A model generated the notes under the pieces. It was not told where the DNA came from, made no database searches, and saw only the letters and a program-made list of their open reading frames with translations. The position numbers and the translations under genes were made by a program. From Cyanophora paradoxa (Eukaryota > Glaucocystophyceae > Cyanophorales > Cyanophoraceae): DNA of 64,000 nucleotides. Positions 34,301-42,677 of this stretch are shown here, piece by piece. Every line of letters starts with the position of its first letter. Positions within the stretch are counted from its first letter, which is position 1. The stretch spans positions 202,016 to 266,015 of the forward strand of contig QPMI01000157.1 of assembly GCA_004431415.1 (NCBI GenBank), read 5' to 3'.

Positions 34301-35398
34301 CCTGTCGTCCTTTCCAATTGTAACCATGCCTAGGCGCAGTGGGTCAAGAACCTTCTCCGAAATGGACTTGAAAGAAATGCCCCAATCATCTCCTTCAACA
34401 GGGTCTCGCCCATTCACCATCTTAAAGAGTCCGTTATAAGACCAATCGATGCGCTTGTATTTCCCTTTGGTCTTAGCCTTCTCAAATGCTCCTCCAAACC
34501 ATTTGATGAGGACATCGAAAACACACTTCCCAACCTTGAATGAGTCTCCTTTCAAGAACATTTCCTTGAATGTGGTGGCTTGGGGGTTCCCTTCGTTTTT
34601 AATGAAATTCGAAATAATCATTGGAGCGTTTGTATTGTCTCTGAGGACTTGTTCATTTCTTGGGATGTATTCTTCATTATCTGTCGTGATGACTCTTTCA
34701 ATTGTCATAATATCGGGGTAGGTATCTTGCTCAATTAGTTTTAGGTAGCGGAAATCTTGATTGGTCGAGTTAAACTCAATAACTGCTGCAATAAATTCAG
34801 CAATGACAGTCCCCTCAACACATGGGAACGTATTGAAGGTGGATTGAACCAGACCGAGAGCATTCAGAAAAGCTGCCTTGGTACACTGGATACCAAAGGG
34901 GCGATTGTTCCGAAGCCTCTTCGATTCAATGTAGGTCACACCATTCTCAGTGACCCTGTTTGCATTTGCAGGGGCTTGTTCTCCCTCTTGCAACTCACGG
35001 AAGAGTCTCACATTCAGGGTGACCATGTTTCCAGGTGAGTTTTCAACAAACTCACGGAGGTTAGCAATCATCTGCTGGAAAGGAGTCAAGCGCTTCCGCT
35101 CTCTCGCTTGCTCCGCTTTCTTGTTTTGCTTCTCAACATTCTTAGCGGCTCTCTCAGCCCTCTTCTCCTTCTTCTCCTGCTTGCGATACAAACGAGGCTC
35201 TACGATACCTCTCAGTGTATCTCTGATATCAATCAACTTTGGAATTCTAATTGCTTTGAAAGTAAATTCTCTCAAGAAATAGATATCCTGCTCTCGGGTC
35301 AATTTGTCTTCTACTTTTGCTTGCATGTAGTAACCGAGAATCTCATCCTGCAAATTCTTCGAAATTCGATTACTTGGTCGAGGCATTTCTTTGTTCAC
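31377..35398 (-). CDS. Polymerase-like domain fused to SF1 helicase (nested element), one C-terminal frame change
   Basis: About 1,340 residues. Residues 1-100 form an alpha-helical domain and a Lys/Arg/Glu coiled coil similar to the outer pPolB N-terminus. A polymerase-like core follows: YEFDMCKAYPYIVALM (about 592-605, motif A-like), KKQILVSAIGQTGKQRN (about 724-740, motif B-like) and LALNTDCVYGI (about 839-849, motif C-like, with only one clear Asp). Then comes an SF1 helicase: Walker A GAVPGVGKTYMT (about 941), Walker B FDCIVIDEICQF (about 1014), GDPYQNPP (motif III) and, in a second frame after about 31665, LYVALTRTTRLDD (motif VI). The frame change lies in a G run. The core could be a diverged PolB or the TV-Pol class described in transposons and viruses; I cannot decide. 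It probably replaces pPolB as the replication protein. Confidence 0.7.
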
Positions 35399-35626
35399 TC
35401 TATTAATATATACCTACAAAAGTTTTCTTTAAATACTTTTATACTCGCGTCAAATTTTACCGGCAAAACCAAAAGTCTCCAACAAAATATATTTAGTCGA
35501 GGGCATTCATAAAAATAACAAAGGGTTGGCTCGATCATTGAACTCTAAAAATAACAGAAAGATTTTATTTGTGGTTCCAGCGCGGTTCCACGGGTTTCTC
35601 AGAGCAGATCGCGCTGAGAAAAACGA
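35399..35626 (-). promoter_or_regulatory. Conserved leader between small basic gene and polymerase-helicase (nested)
   Basis: Non-coding, and about nine-tenths identical by eye to 42678-42903 upstream of the outer polymerase. Shared blocks include GTCAAATTTTACCGGCAAAA, CCAAAAGTCTCCAACAAAAT and CAAAGGGTTGGCTCGATCAT. Such conservation, upstream of two polymerases of different type, suggests promoter or 5' leader function. Confidence 0.5.
35595..35621 (-). terminator. 3' hairpin after the small basic gene (nested)
   Basis: TTTCTCAG (35595-35602) pairs perfectly with CTGAGAAA (35614-35621). The hairpin begins 6 nt beyond the stop codon of the minus-strand gene at 35627. A matching hairpin follows the homologous outer gene. 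Hairpins mark transcript 3' ends in several giant viruses and virophages. Confidence 0.5.
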
Positions 35627-35884
35627 TTAACAGAGATATTTCGATTTGCGACCACGGTTAGAATACGGGACACCATAGAGATACTTCACAAAGCAGACTG
35701 CATTGGAAGCATAGAGACGCTGGGAACTCTCAACGATTCTCATGGCTCTGTAACACTCATCAGTATGGTATAAATCACGCATTTGCTTCGCGAATTTCGC
35801 ATTATACTTTTTTAAATATTCCTGACCTTTTTCAGTTTTACGATAACGGTAAGTAGCACGCTTCTGAGCCTCACTGATTGGCAT
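35627..35884 (-). CDS. Small basic protein (nested), homologue of 42904-43167
   Basis: 85 residues, starting MPISEAQKRATYRYRKTEKG and ending NRGRKSKYLC. The outer copy shares EAQK(R/K)ATYRYRKTEKG and the NRGR-x-SKY end, while the middle has diverged but keeps length and charge. It is helical and Lys/Arg/Tyr-rich without a catalytic motif. Small basic proteins in this position may be DNA-binding regulators or virion components, but I do not recognise a family. It is transcribed with the minus-strand genes, upstream of the polymerase. Conservation in both elements with intact frames argues that it is a real gene. Confidence 0.65.
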   Translation of the reverse strand: MPISEAQKRATYRYRKTEKGQEYLKKYNAKFAKQMRDLYHTDECYRAMRIVESSQRLYASNAVCFVKYLYGVPYSNRGRKSKYLC

Positions 35885-35965
35885 TTTGTCCTTTTCTACT
35901 CTCTTAATATATGTTAAGAAATCTTTAAGTAGTTTTTCTGTCTGTATATAGCGATTAAACTCCTG

Positions 35966-36231
35966 TCAAATTTTGGTCCCAATCGCAGAGCATCCAATTC
36001 TGAAAGAAGATGCTGGAAAAATGATAAAGCCACCGAAACCAAATAGGCTCACTTGTCGGCTGCAAGTTTCTACCACTGAACCCGGTAGAACAGGTGATTA
36101 AAGTGATATCTGTGGATAATTCACTTCGCTCTACAACGCCTCCATAAAAATGAAGAAGTTTTGAGCCTACGGGATAAGATTGGTTACGTAGCGCTAACAA
36201 TGTTCAAGATTTTTTTAATTCGGAAATGATG
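35966..36231 (-). ncRNA. Conserved structured region with tRNA-Gly-like arms (nested copy)
   Basis: Non-coding, yet strongly conserved with 43253-43520 in the outer element. Three perfect helices are shared: 36051-36055 with 36063-36067 (7-nt loop), directly abutting 36068-36074 with 36084-36090, and 36101-36106 with 36121-36126. On the minus strand, GGGTTCAGTGGTAGAA followed by a 5-bp stem and a 7-nt loop containing GCC resembles the D arm and anticodon arm of tRNA-Gly(GCC). There is no proper acceptor or T arm, and loop position 33 is A, not T. It lies between the virion-associated gene's stop and the small basic gene's start. Confidence 0.5.
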
Positions 36232-36244
36232 CGTGAGCCGTCCC

Positions 36245-36992
36245 TTAACGGCGATAACCAGGTTTAATACCGAGCTTGGCAAACCCTGAGACCATTGGGG
36301 CAGCATTTGGAATCGAGTTGACTGGATCAGCCTGCGAAGTGGCAACCCGAAGGATCGATTTATTGAGGACCGGCAAATCCGTTTTGTTGGACTCTTGATA
36401 ATCGATGGTCTTTGCAATCAATTCGGCTGGCGATTCTTTTGCAACATGAACAGGTTCAGGGATGACTTCATGGTTACTTCTGGTTTCTTCTCAACCTTTT
36501 CCTTTGTGATTGGCTGTTCCTTGATCCTGTTTTCGTTTTTGGTCTCTGCTGCGATACCATCAACAAGACTCTTAGCATACTGGTATGTCACAGATTTCAG
36601 TCCACCAGTGGTTGAACGAATAAAGTAGCGGTTGCGATGGTCTTTCTCGGAATAGGTTGAGTAGAGTCGCTCACCACCATCAAGCAGTTTCAGCAGTGTT
36701 GATGATGAGGCAACCTTGTCCTTTGTCGATGATTTGAACTGTCCTTTCTTGATTCCTCGTTTGGCTCCAGGCATGCGGTTCAGTGGGACTTGATCAACCA
36801 GGGCATTATCATCATTTGAGTTTGAAGTAAGCGCAATTGTGTGAGCATTCATGGTCTGGTGAACATTTTATCGAGATCACCAGTTCCATATGCAGCGGTT
36901 CCTTTTGATTTCTTAAACTGTTTCCGTTCTGGTTCCGCTTGCTCAACTGGTTTGGCTAAGAAATTCTTTGGCTGGGTCTTTCGAGTTGCCAT
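36245..36992 (-). pseudogene. Virion-associated candidate (nested), frameshifted homologue of 43524-44285
   Basis: Starts at 36992 with TRKTQPKNFLAKP after the first residues and ends GYRR with TAA at 36245-36247. The middle (RMPGAKRGIKKGQFKSSTKD, then FIRSTTGGLKSVTYQYAKSL) is nearly identical to the outer copy. Frame changes near 36850 and near 36465 break it; the second is loss of one G relative to the outer GGG. It is rich in Lys and Ser, contains VEKKPEV and a Pro/Val segment, and has no enzymatic motif. Lying next to the penton gene and on the same strand, it is most simply a structural or core protein. That function is inferred from position only. Confidence 0.55.
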
Positions 36993-37028
36993 TTGTAATA
37001 TCGAGACAAATTTATTCTACAGTATTTC

Positions 37029-37925
37029 CTATGACCGTGAGAACGGCAAGTAGAGTCCTCCAACTCTTTAATGACATTCTTCAATGCTTTCTTGGTCAGA
37101 TCTTTATCATCTTCCGTAATGAGTTCAAGTGTCATCGACCAGTCAGTGGTAATATCCGTTTCAGCACCATTCCAGTATGTGAGACGAACTTTTAGCGTTT
37201 CCACTTCCACTAAACCATTTTGCTCATGCAGGATCATGGAATTATTCGATGAATCGTATTTTAGCAGACTGCCTACCGTTTGATCAATCTCGATTTTTGC
37301 GAGGGCTTTATCATCACTGGTATTCTTGCTAACATAATTGCCTTTGAGTGGATCGACATGTAGAAGGATGTAAGAGTTAAACAGAAGATCAAGCGGTATA
37401 GCACTGTCAATGTAGTAATTATAAGTATTAGCTCCAACTGTTACAGGTGAATCGAGCAGGGCAGAAGCGTAACCATTTTCAGAACTGTCAGGTCTGCGAT
37501 CTGGGAAACCAAGGAAGTTCGCTAAAATCCGACTTCCAAAGGTGAGGGTAAATGTTGCATCGCACATGAACCTTAGAAACATGGTAACAGGATCATATGT
37601 AACGTAGAAATGGCGAGTATAGGTAGTTCCTGCTGCACCATACACCTGTGAAGCTAATTTGGCATTTAGAAGATTCACCAAACTATCCGAAGTATATGTC
37701 CTTTTGAAATAGTGTTATTCTTAGTTTTAATTACATCCCCAGCATCATAGGTTCCTGTAATCAAACTTCCATTTTCGCTGAGATTGTAAATGTTATTGAA
37801 CATCTCAAAGTTAGTCACTCTGCAGGCTCTCACATTTTGGATTGCATGGGAATTTTATAAGTGAAGTTCGTTGGGGTTCCATCATCTCGGTCCCTGGAAT
37901 CAATATTAAGGTAATGACGCGTCAT
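37029..37925 (-). pseudogene. Penton/minor capsid protein (nested), frameshifted
   Basis: Begins MTRHYLNIDSRDRDDGTPTN at 37925, divergent from the major capsid gene across 52 bp. The body reads YTRHFYVTYDPVTMFLRFMC, PLDLLFNSYILLHVDPLKG and VRLTYWNGAETDITTDWSMT. The last pattern (beta strand, Asn-Gly turn, D-W-S-x-x-L-E) is what I associate with penton/minor capsid jelly rolls of Polinton-like viruses and virophages. It would form the pentameric vertices. One-base losses relative to the outer copy occur near 37849, near 37706 and near the C-terminus at about 37052. All three are in or next to short homopolymers, which is why assembly error must be considered. Confidence 0.65.
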
Positions 37926-37977
37926 TCTGTTTAATAAAGCATTTTAAAAATTTCTTTTGGTATTTTAAACATAAGAG
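37926..37977. promoter_or_regulatory. Bidirectional capsid-gene promoter (nested copy)
   Basis: The 52 bp between divergent penton and major capsid start codons are identical in both elements (see 45209-45260). The sequence is very AT-rich (TTTAATAAAGCATTTTAAAA, then TATTTTAAACATAAGAG before the ATG). Total identity in a spacer whose flanking genes have diverged marks it as the late structural promoter. Confidence 0.65.
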
Positions 37978-39204
37978 ATGGCACTCACTGGAACTACCCT
38001 TAAGGAACTCCTCGTTACTCCCGGTTCTGATCAAATTTATCTTTCCCCTGGTCTCCAAATCGGAACCAACCCCAAGTACAAACCATTCCTCGAGCAAGTT
38101 CGTCCCCGAGGCAATACTTTTGGCTTTAAGAATACCGCTTACTTTGATCTACCTCGCAAGCAACTCCTTGCTGGTGTTTCGCTCTATTTCAAGATTGCCA
38201 CTGGTGGTGGTGTAGCCTGCACCCTCCCTAATGGTGGTTCTTCCTTTATTAATGAGGTCCGCTTTGTTCATGGTGGTTTCAAGTATATCATCCCTGGTGA
38301 CTGGATTACTGTTAACGCTCTGATTGATAATGATCATGCTACAATGAGCAGCATGTATGCTTCTCTCGGTTACTTCAAAGAACTTGATCGTGAAAGCACA
38401 GATGAGGCTATGGAATACATCGTTAAAATCCCGGCTGCTTTCTGGGATGATGCCTATTTTCCACTATGCACTCTGGCTGATATGCCAACAATCGAGGTTG
38501 ATTTCCGTGATGCTGCAATTGTCAAAGTTCCTGCCGGTGGATCTGTTACCTTTTCAGATTGCTCCCTGATCTGTCAATTCGTAAACATCGCTTCGGCTGA
38601 GGCTGAGACACTTTTGAAAATGGCAAATGAACAAGGTGGCATTCGCATTCCGATCACAGAGGTCATCCACAAGAAGACACGAGCGCTCAAAACCGCTGAT
38701 GCTGGTGAATCGGTTGAGGTTACACTCGCTAATGTTTCCGGACTGGTTCATTCAATTCTCATGACTGTTCGAGAGGTGAACAAACTAAATACCTACACTC
38801 ACTCGGATTTCTGTGGTCATGTATCGGATGTTAAGATCGATCAGTTCCAGATCTTCCACAACAATCGCTCCCTCGATATCTCCAACAAACCCATTTCTGG
38901 TTTCCTCTCGGCTATCAATCACATTCCTTCTCATTACAAGGGTGTTACTGTTGGCAATACTACTTATGGATTCGAGAATGGAAATATTTACGGAATCGTT
39001 CTTTCCAAATCTGGAAAAGATTCGCTTCGGAACAGTGTTATGGGTTACCAGGATTTCTTCAACAGCAGTTCCAGTTACATGGATCTCACTGTTTCGGGAT
39101 GCACTGATGCTGCTCCTGTTCAGGTTGATATCTATGCCCTACGACACAATGTTATGGTCCTAAATGGCTACAACATCTCTACCCTGAAAGTCTCGAACTT
39201 CTAA
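37978..39204 (+). CDS. Major capsid protein (nested element)
   Basis: 408 residues, frame intact. The outer copy has the same length and differs at only about ten residues by eye. There is no signal peptide or catalytic motif. The sequence is beta-rich with many Gly/Ser turns (KQLLAGVSLYFKIATGGGVA, FYPLCTLADMP-like strands) and ends DIYALRHNVMVLNGYNISTL, resembling the last strands of double-jelly-roll capsid proteins of Polinton-like viruses. The length is short for that family (usually 500 or more), so the assignment also leans on being the longest highly conserved structural-type gene, beside penton and packaging ATPase. It would form the hexameric capsomers. A perfect 6-bp hairpin (39205-39222) follows the stop codon. 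Confidence 0.7.
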   Translation: MALTGTTLKELLVTPGSDQIYLSPGLQIGTNPKYKPFLEQVRPRGNTFGFKNTAYFDLPRKQLLAGVSLYFKIATGGGVACTLPNGGSSFINEVRFVHGGFKYIIPGDWITVNALIDNDHATMSSMYASLGYFKELDRESTDEAMEYIVKIPAAFWDDAYFPLCTLADMPTIEVDFRDAAIVKVPAGGSVTFSDCSLICQFVNIASAEAETLLKMANEQGGIRIPITEVIHKKTRALKTADAGESVEVTLANVSGLVHSILMTVREVNKLNTYTHSDFCGHVSDVKIDQFQIFHNNRSLDISNKPISGFLSAINHIPSHYKGVTVGNTTYGFENGNIYGIVLSKSGKDSLRNSVMGYQDFFNSSSSYMDLTVSGCTDAAPVQVDIYALRHNVMVLNGYNISTLKVSNF

Positions 39205-39222
39205 GCGCGGTTTCGCCCGCGC
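39205..39222 (+). terminator. Hairpin directly after the nested major capsid stop codon
   Basis: GCGCGG (39205-39210) pairs with CCGCGC (39217-39222), starting at the base after TAA. The outer capsid gene lacks this insert, which otherwise keeps the following conserved block (TTCTTTTCTTTCGTTAGAGT). Confidence 0.4.
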
Positions 39223-39350
39223 GCAACGACCGAAGGAAGTAGATTCTTTTCTTTCGTTAGAGTAGGAAGCGCAAAAGTAGTAGGGTCGGCATGACAAGCA
39301 TGCCTTGCATGCGCTAAGGGGTTTATTTTGTTTTTTATCTTATTACTGTA

Positions 39351-40116
39351 ATGGATAACACAGGAATGGATATTGATTTGAACGACATCCCAGAGTTTGA
39401 GCCTGCAAGAACAGTAAAGTTAAGCACGCGTTTTTTACTTTGCGGGCGCAGCAACTCGGGAAAAACAACCTACTGCAAATATCTACTTTATGAACTGAGG
39501 GATAAGATCGATCAGATTGTAGTTTTTAGTTCTACTGCATTTACAGGTCAGTTCAGAGATATAACGCATCCTGATAATATCTATGAGGAATGGACGATAA
39601 TGTAGTAGTGAAACTCATTAGCATGCAAAAGAAACGAATTGAAAATAATGAAAAACGCAACAATCTTGTTATTATACTTGATGATATGATCGGTTCCAAT
39701 TTAGATATGCATAATTCGGCTGTGTTATCTAAACTGATCACGACAGCCGTCATTATTCGATTACAGTAATTATTAATACTCAACGTTTATGCTCTATTTC
39801 TACTACAATTCGTCGAAATGTTGAGTTCGTAGTATTTTTCAATATTCTTGGGAATGAGAAGGAGTTTAACTGCGCTTATGATGAGTATAATGGGGGTCTT
39901 GATAAAAAGACCTACAAAGAGTTACATAAAATGTGGGGTTACAATTACCAAACAGTCATAACTGGATTGCAAGGGTATGATATCAAAGTATACACAGACC
40001 GCGCAATATTAACAGATGATGATATGAAAGGCTTTAAGAAGTTTGTTAAGAGACGAGCGATAAAAAAGAGAGAATCAATACGAGTTAGTAATGAACCCAC
40101 AACAATAACGGTTTAG
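39351..40116 (+). pseudogene. A32/FtsK-HerA-type packaging ATPase (nested), frameshifted
   Basis: Starts MDNTGMDIDLNDIPEFEPAR. Walker A is CGRSNSGKTTYCKYLL, and Walker B, in the second frame, is NLVIILDDMIGS. The rest follows the outer ATPase closely (TTIRRNVEFVVFFNILGNEK, then KTYKELHKMWGYNYQTVI). Two one-base losses relative to the outer gene, near 39594 (GG for GGG) and near 39742, break the frame. This ATPase class pumps DNA into preformed capsids in Polinton-like viruses, virophages and NCLDVs. It lies downstream of the capsid gene on the same strand with a conserved leader. Confidence 0.75.
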
Positions 40117-40137
40117 ATAACAAGGAATGTTTGAAAC

Positions 40138-40431
40138 TCATTTCGTGTCCATTGCGTTTTTCAAAATCAATTTCCTACGTAATTTACAGCGTGTATGGTT
40201 TACATCGTGTCTTTTTTCTAATATTTGTGAGTATTGGTGTGTGTTCATAGTTTCCATGGTAGATAAGAAGCCTTTCATAAGATTTGTTTTATATTTGCTT
40301 GGTAGTTTGTTAACATTTAAACCAGCACTATTAGCGGTTTTCTCAATCAATTTGCTTAATTGTTGCTCATCTGGAATTATGGGCATATCTTGAAGAATCT
40401 CTTCAACATCTTCTGGTATTATGGTGGTCAT
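40138..40431 (-). CDS. Hypothetical 97-residue protein unique to the nested element
   Basis: Starts MTTIIPEDVEEILQDMPIIP and ends in a basic, Lys/Arg-rich segment (CKLRRKLILKN). It is probably alpha-helical, with an acidic N-terminal half and a basic C-terminal half. There is no counterpart in the outer element, where the same position between the ATPase gene and the right terminal repeat holds non-coding repeats. Its upstream sequence contains TCAAAATTTGA on the plus strand, like other minus-strand genes here. Function unknown. Confidence 0.45.
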   Translation of the reverse strand: MTTIIPEDVEEILQDMPIIPDEQQLSKLIEKTANSAGLNVNKLPSKYKTNLMKGFLSTMETMNTHQYSQILEKRHDVNHTRCKLRRKLILKNAMDTK

Positions 40432-40544
40432 TTACAGATCGATATGGTTAATTTAAAAACAGTCGTCATTTTTTTGGATCGGTCAAAATTTGATTACGTT
40501 TAAAATTGATATAACTTCGATTGAATATAACTAATCGAGATATT

Positions 40545-40916
40545 GATATAACTTCGATTAAATATAATTAATCGAGATAATGATATAACTTCGATAAATA
40601 AGATTTAAGATATAACTTCGATAAATTCGATTTTTGTTACTGAGGCTTACTGAGATTTAGTGAGATTTGGAATTGGGTTACTGTGAATGGTTTGTTTTTC
40701 TTGGGAATTGTTTTGGAGACACGGCGCATAAAAAAGATATAACTGCGATAAGATATAATTAATCGAGATTATGATATAACGTCGATTAATTAAATTTTTG
40801 TTACTGAGGCTTACTGAGATTTACTGATATTCAAGATTGGGTTACTGGGAATGGTTTGTTTTCTGATTTGTTTTTGATTTTTTCGCGGGTATTTTTTTGG
40901 AGACACGGCGCAGTGC
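40545..40916. repeat. Right terminal inverted repeat, nested element (372 bp)
   Basis: Mirror image of 29254-29625. A further iteron copy (GATATAACTTCGATT) lies just inside at about 40508, outside the matched length. The outer edge GGAGACACGGCGCAGTGC runs directly into the interrupted polymerase codons. Confidence 0.92.
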
Positions 40917-42677
40917 TGAGCTACAGATGTAGCAAGCAACAGAATCTCTGTAATCCTCTTTGTGCCATTGTTCCATAACCATTGGGGCAACATGTCTAAG
41001 CTTCTCAAGTAAATCGGATTCAATCGTTTTCAGTGTCTCCATAAAGTGCTGTGTAACCTCATCATCGTTCTCTGGGTTCTCCTTTCGATACAATACCTGT
41101 TTGATAATCTCATCGTTGTGGATAACCATGATTTTGTATCCACTGGGAATGTGTTTCTGGTAGACTGCAGTGTTTTCACCTCGTGTCTCATCCACCTTTT
41201 GCAATATACATTCAAAGTCAGCAACAACAAACATTGGATGCCATACAGTCTTGTCAACATGTCTCTTTGGGTCCCACTTGGTCTTAGATCCGCTTGGTGG
41301 CATTGTGTCAACTGTTGCATTTGGTCGATCGTAACACTTGTTGTGTTTAATGTGGGTCTCCAATACCGTTTCACTGGTGAACCCTCTCAAACAAGCTTTA
41401 CAGAAATGGCGAGTTCCATGGTGCGAATTGGATATTAACCTTGACATGCTAGAAATGTAACCATAGTGGGTTTTTTCGTTGACAGTCCACAGAAGAATGT
41501 CAATTGTAAGATGTTGTTTAGATGGATCCTTACAGATATGGACTGGAACGATATGTGATCGATCGACCATATACACATTGATTGGTCGACCAATCATTTT
41601 TGATGCTCGTTCGTACTGACGAGGATCATTCTTGAATGGGAACTCAAACTTATTCCAATTGAACTCATTCTCATACTTCTTGTATCGCTTTACATCGTAT
41701 CGGTGTTTATGAGATAGCTCATGTTGATGTAGTCCAATAGTTACCGCCCATGCGAAACATTTATTATCTTTGTTCTGTGGATTAATCACAGCTTTACGCT
41801 TTTTTATTCCTGGTGGGAGGTCAATATAGGAGCTACCTGCGAGTGGCTGATAAGTAAGAATCTGCAAGCGAACTGTTAAGATGTTTTCTAGCTTCCAACT
41901 ATCAGGTGAAGTGAGAACCTCCTGCAATGCATCAATTGATTCATCAACAGTATCAACAATCTCTTGATCATTGACAAGAAGGTAGAATGGGGTGGTCCAT
42001 TGCATGGTTCTTATTTCTCCAGTTGCCACTTTCACATATCTCGCCATGCTGTAGAGGTTATACTTAATACCTCGTCTGTTACGAAGAGCATCTCGAAAAC
42101 GATTGTAGAAGGCATCCCAACCAACAACCTTATCGATAAACTCATGGGCAGAAGCGATTTTATTTTTGGTCTGGTTCCTCCAAGTTACTTCACTCACGAG
42201 ATTATTCATAGCCTGCATTACCTCTGCCTCCTCTCGTTGTCTCTTCTCATCCTCTCTCTGCTGTTTTGCCTCCTTTGCTCTTTGCTCCTTAGACTTCTGC
42301 TTCTCCACATTCTTAGCGGTTCTTCCTGCTTTCTTCTGCTTCTTTTGCTGCTTCCTTTCAGCTCTCTTGTCTCGTTTTTCAGCGATCCTCTCTGCTTTGG
42401 TCTTCTTATTTCCACCTTCAATAGCCTCAATGTTACCGAATCTCTCGATTTCATCCTGCTCATTCAGTCTGCCCTCACCCCTGGCAATAATACCATCAAT
42501 TGTATCGCTTATGTCCTTCAGACCAGCAGATCGAAGTCTCTTAATGAAGGCAAAGTAACCCAATGCGTTAAATTGCTCTTCATTTATGATTCCGGCACCA
42601 AGAAGGTAACCAAGCTTTGCTAGCATTCCTTGTCTCTTTCTCGCATTCTGAATACTTACTGCGCGAGGCATTTTCAC
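40917..42677 (-). pseudogene. Protein-primed DNA polymerase B, 5' portion (outer element)
   Basis: About 587 residues from ATG 42677 to the break. An N-terminal helical domain (ALGYFAFIKRLRSAGLKDIS, then DTIDGIIARGEG) leads to a long Lys/Arg/Glu coiled coil. The Polinton-type segment follows: GSSYIDLPPGI, then NPQNKDNKCFAWAV. A zinc finger HFCKACLRGFTSETVLETHI is next, and exonuclease motif I FVVADFECIL lies at about 485. The gene is cut just after the first Cys pair of the second zinc site (ACYIC); the nested element starts within a few bases. The sequence past that point to a chance stop at about 40842 belongs to the nested element. The intact gene would have encoded roughly 1,340 residues with 26970-29253, long for pPolB because of the N-terminal extension. 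Confidence 0.9.
40923..40928. repeat. Probable target duplication, right copy (nested element)
   Basis: ACAGAT, against ACAGAA at 29248-29253. On the minus strand both lie at the second Cys codon of the interrupted zinc site, consistent with duplicated coding bases. Confidence 0.5.

Larger units (their letters stand above)
29254..40916. mobile_element. Nested Polinton-like/virophage-like element inside the outer pPolB gene, 11,663 bp
   Basis: Terminal inverted repeats of 372 bp at both ends enclose a full gene set: Bles03-like (-), integrase (-), polymerase-SF1 helicase (-), small basic protein (-), virion-associated candidate (-), penton (-), major capsid (+), packaging ATPase (+) and a 97-residue protein (-). 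Its core order and strands are the same as the outer element's. Joining 40917 to 29253 restores the order of pPolB domains, which shows that this block is an insertion. Its repeats share sub-motifs with the outer repeats, so the two are relatives. The polymerase is not the same kind, so it is not a simple duplicate of the outer element. Confidence 0.92.

Noticed and set aside
31646-35512. Plus-strand frames opposite the polymerase-helicase gene
   Set aside because: Short, Ser/Leu/Phe-rich and without motifs; shadows of the minus-strand gene.
36040-36095. Functional tRNA-Gly(GCC) on the minus strand
   Set aside because: The D-arm-like and anticodon-arm-like parts are good, but the loop has A at position 33, there is no acceptor pairing and no proper T arm. 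Kept only as a structured-RNA candidate.
29254-40916. Nested block as an assembly duplicate of the outer element
   Set aside because: The shared genes differ throughout, the polymerases are of different type and the terminal repeats differ in length. A collapsed or duplicated contig would give near-identical sequence.
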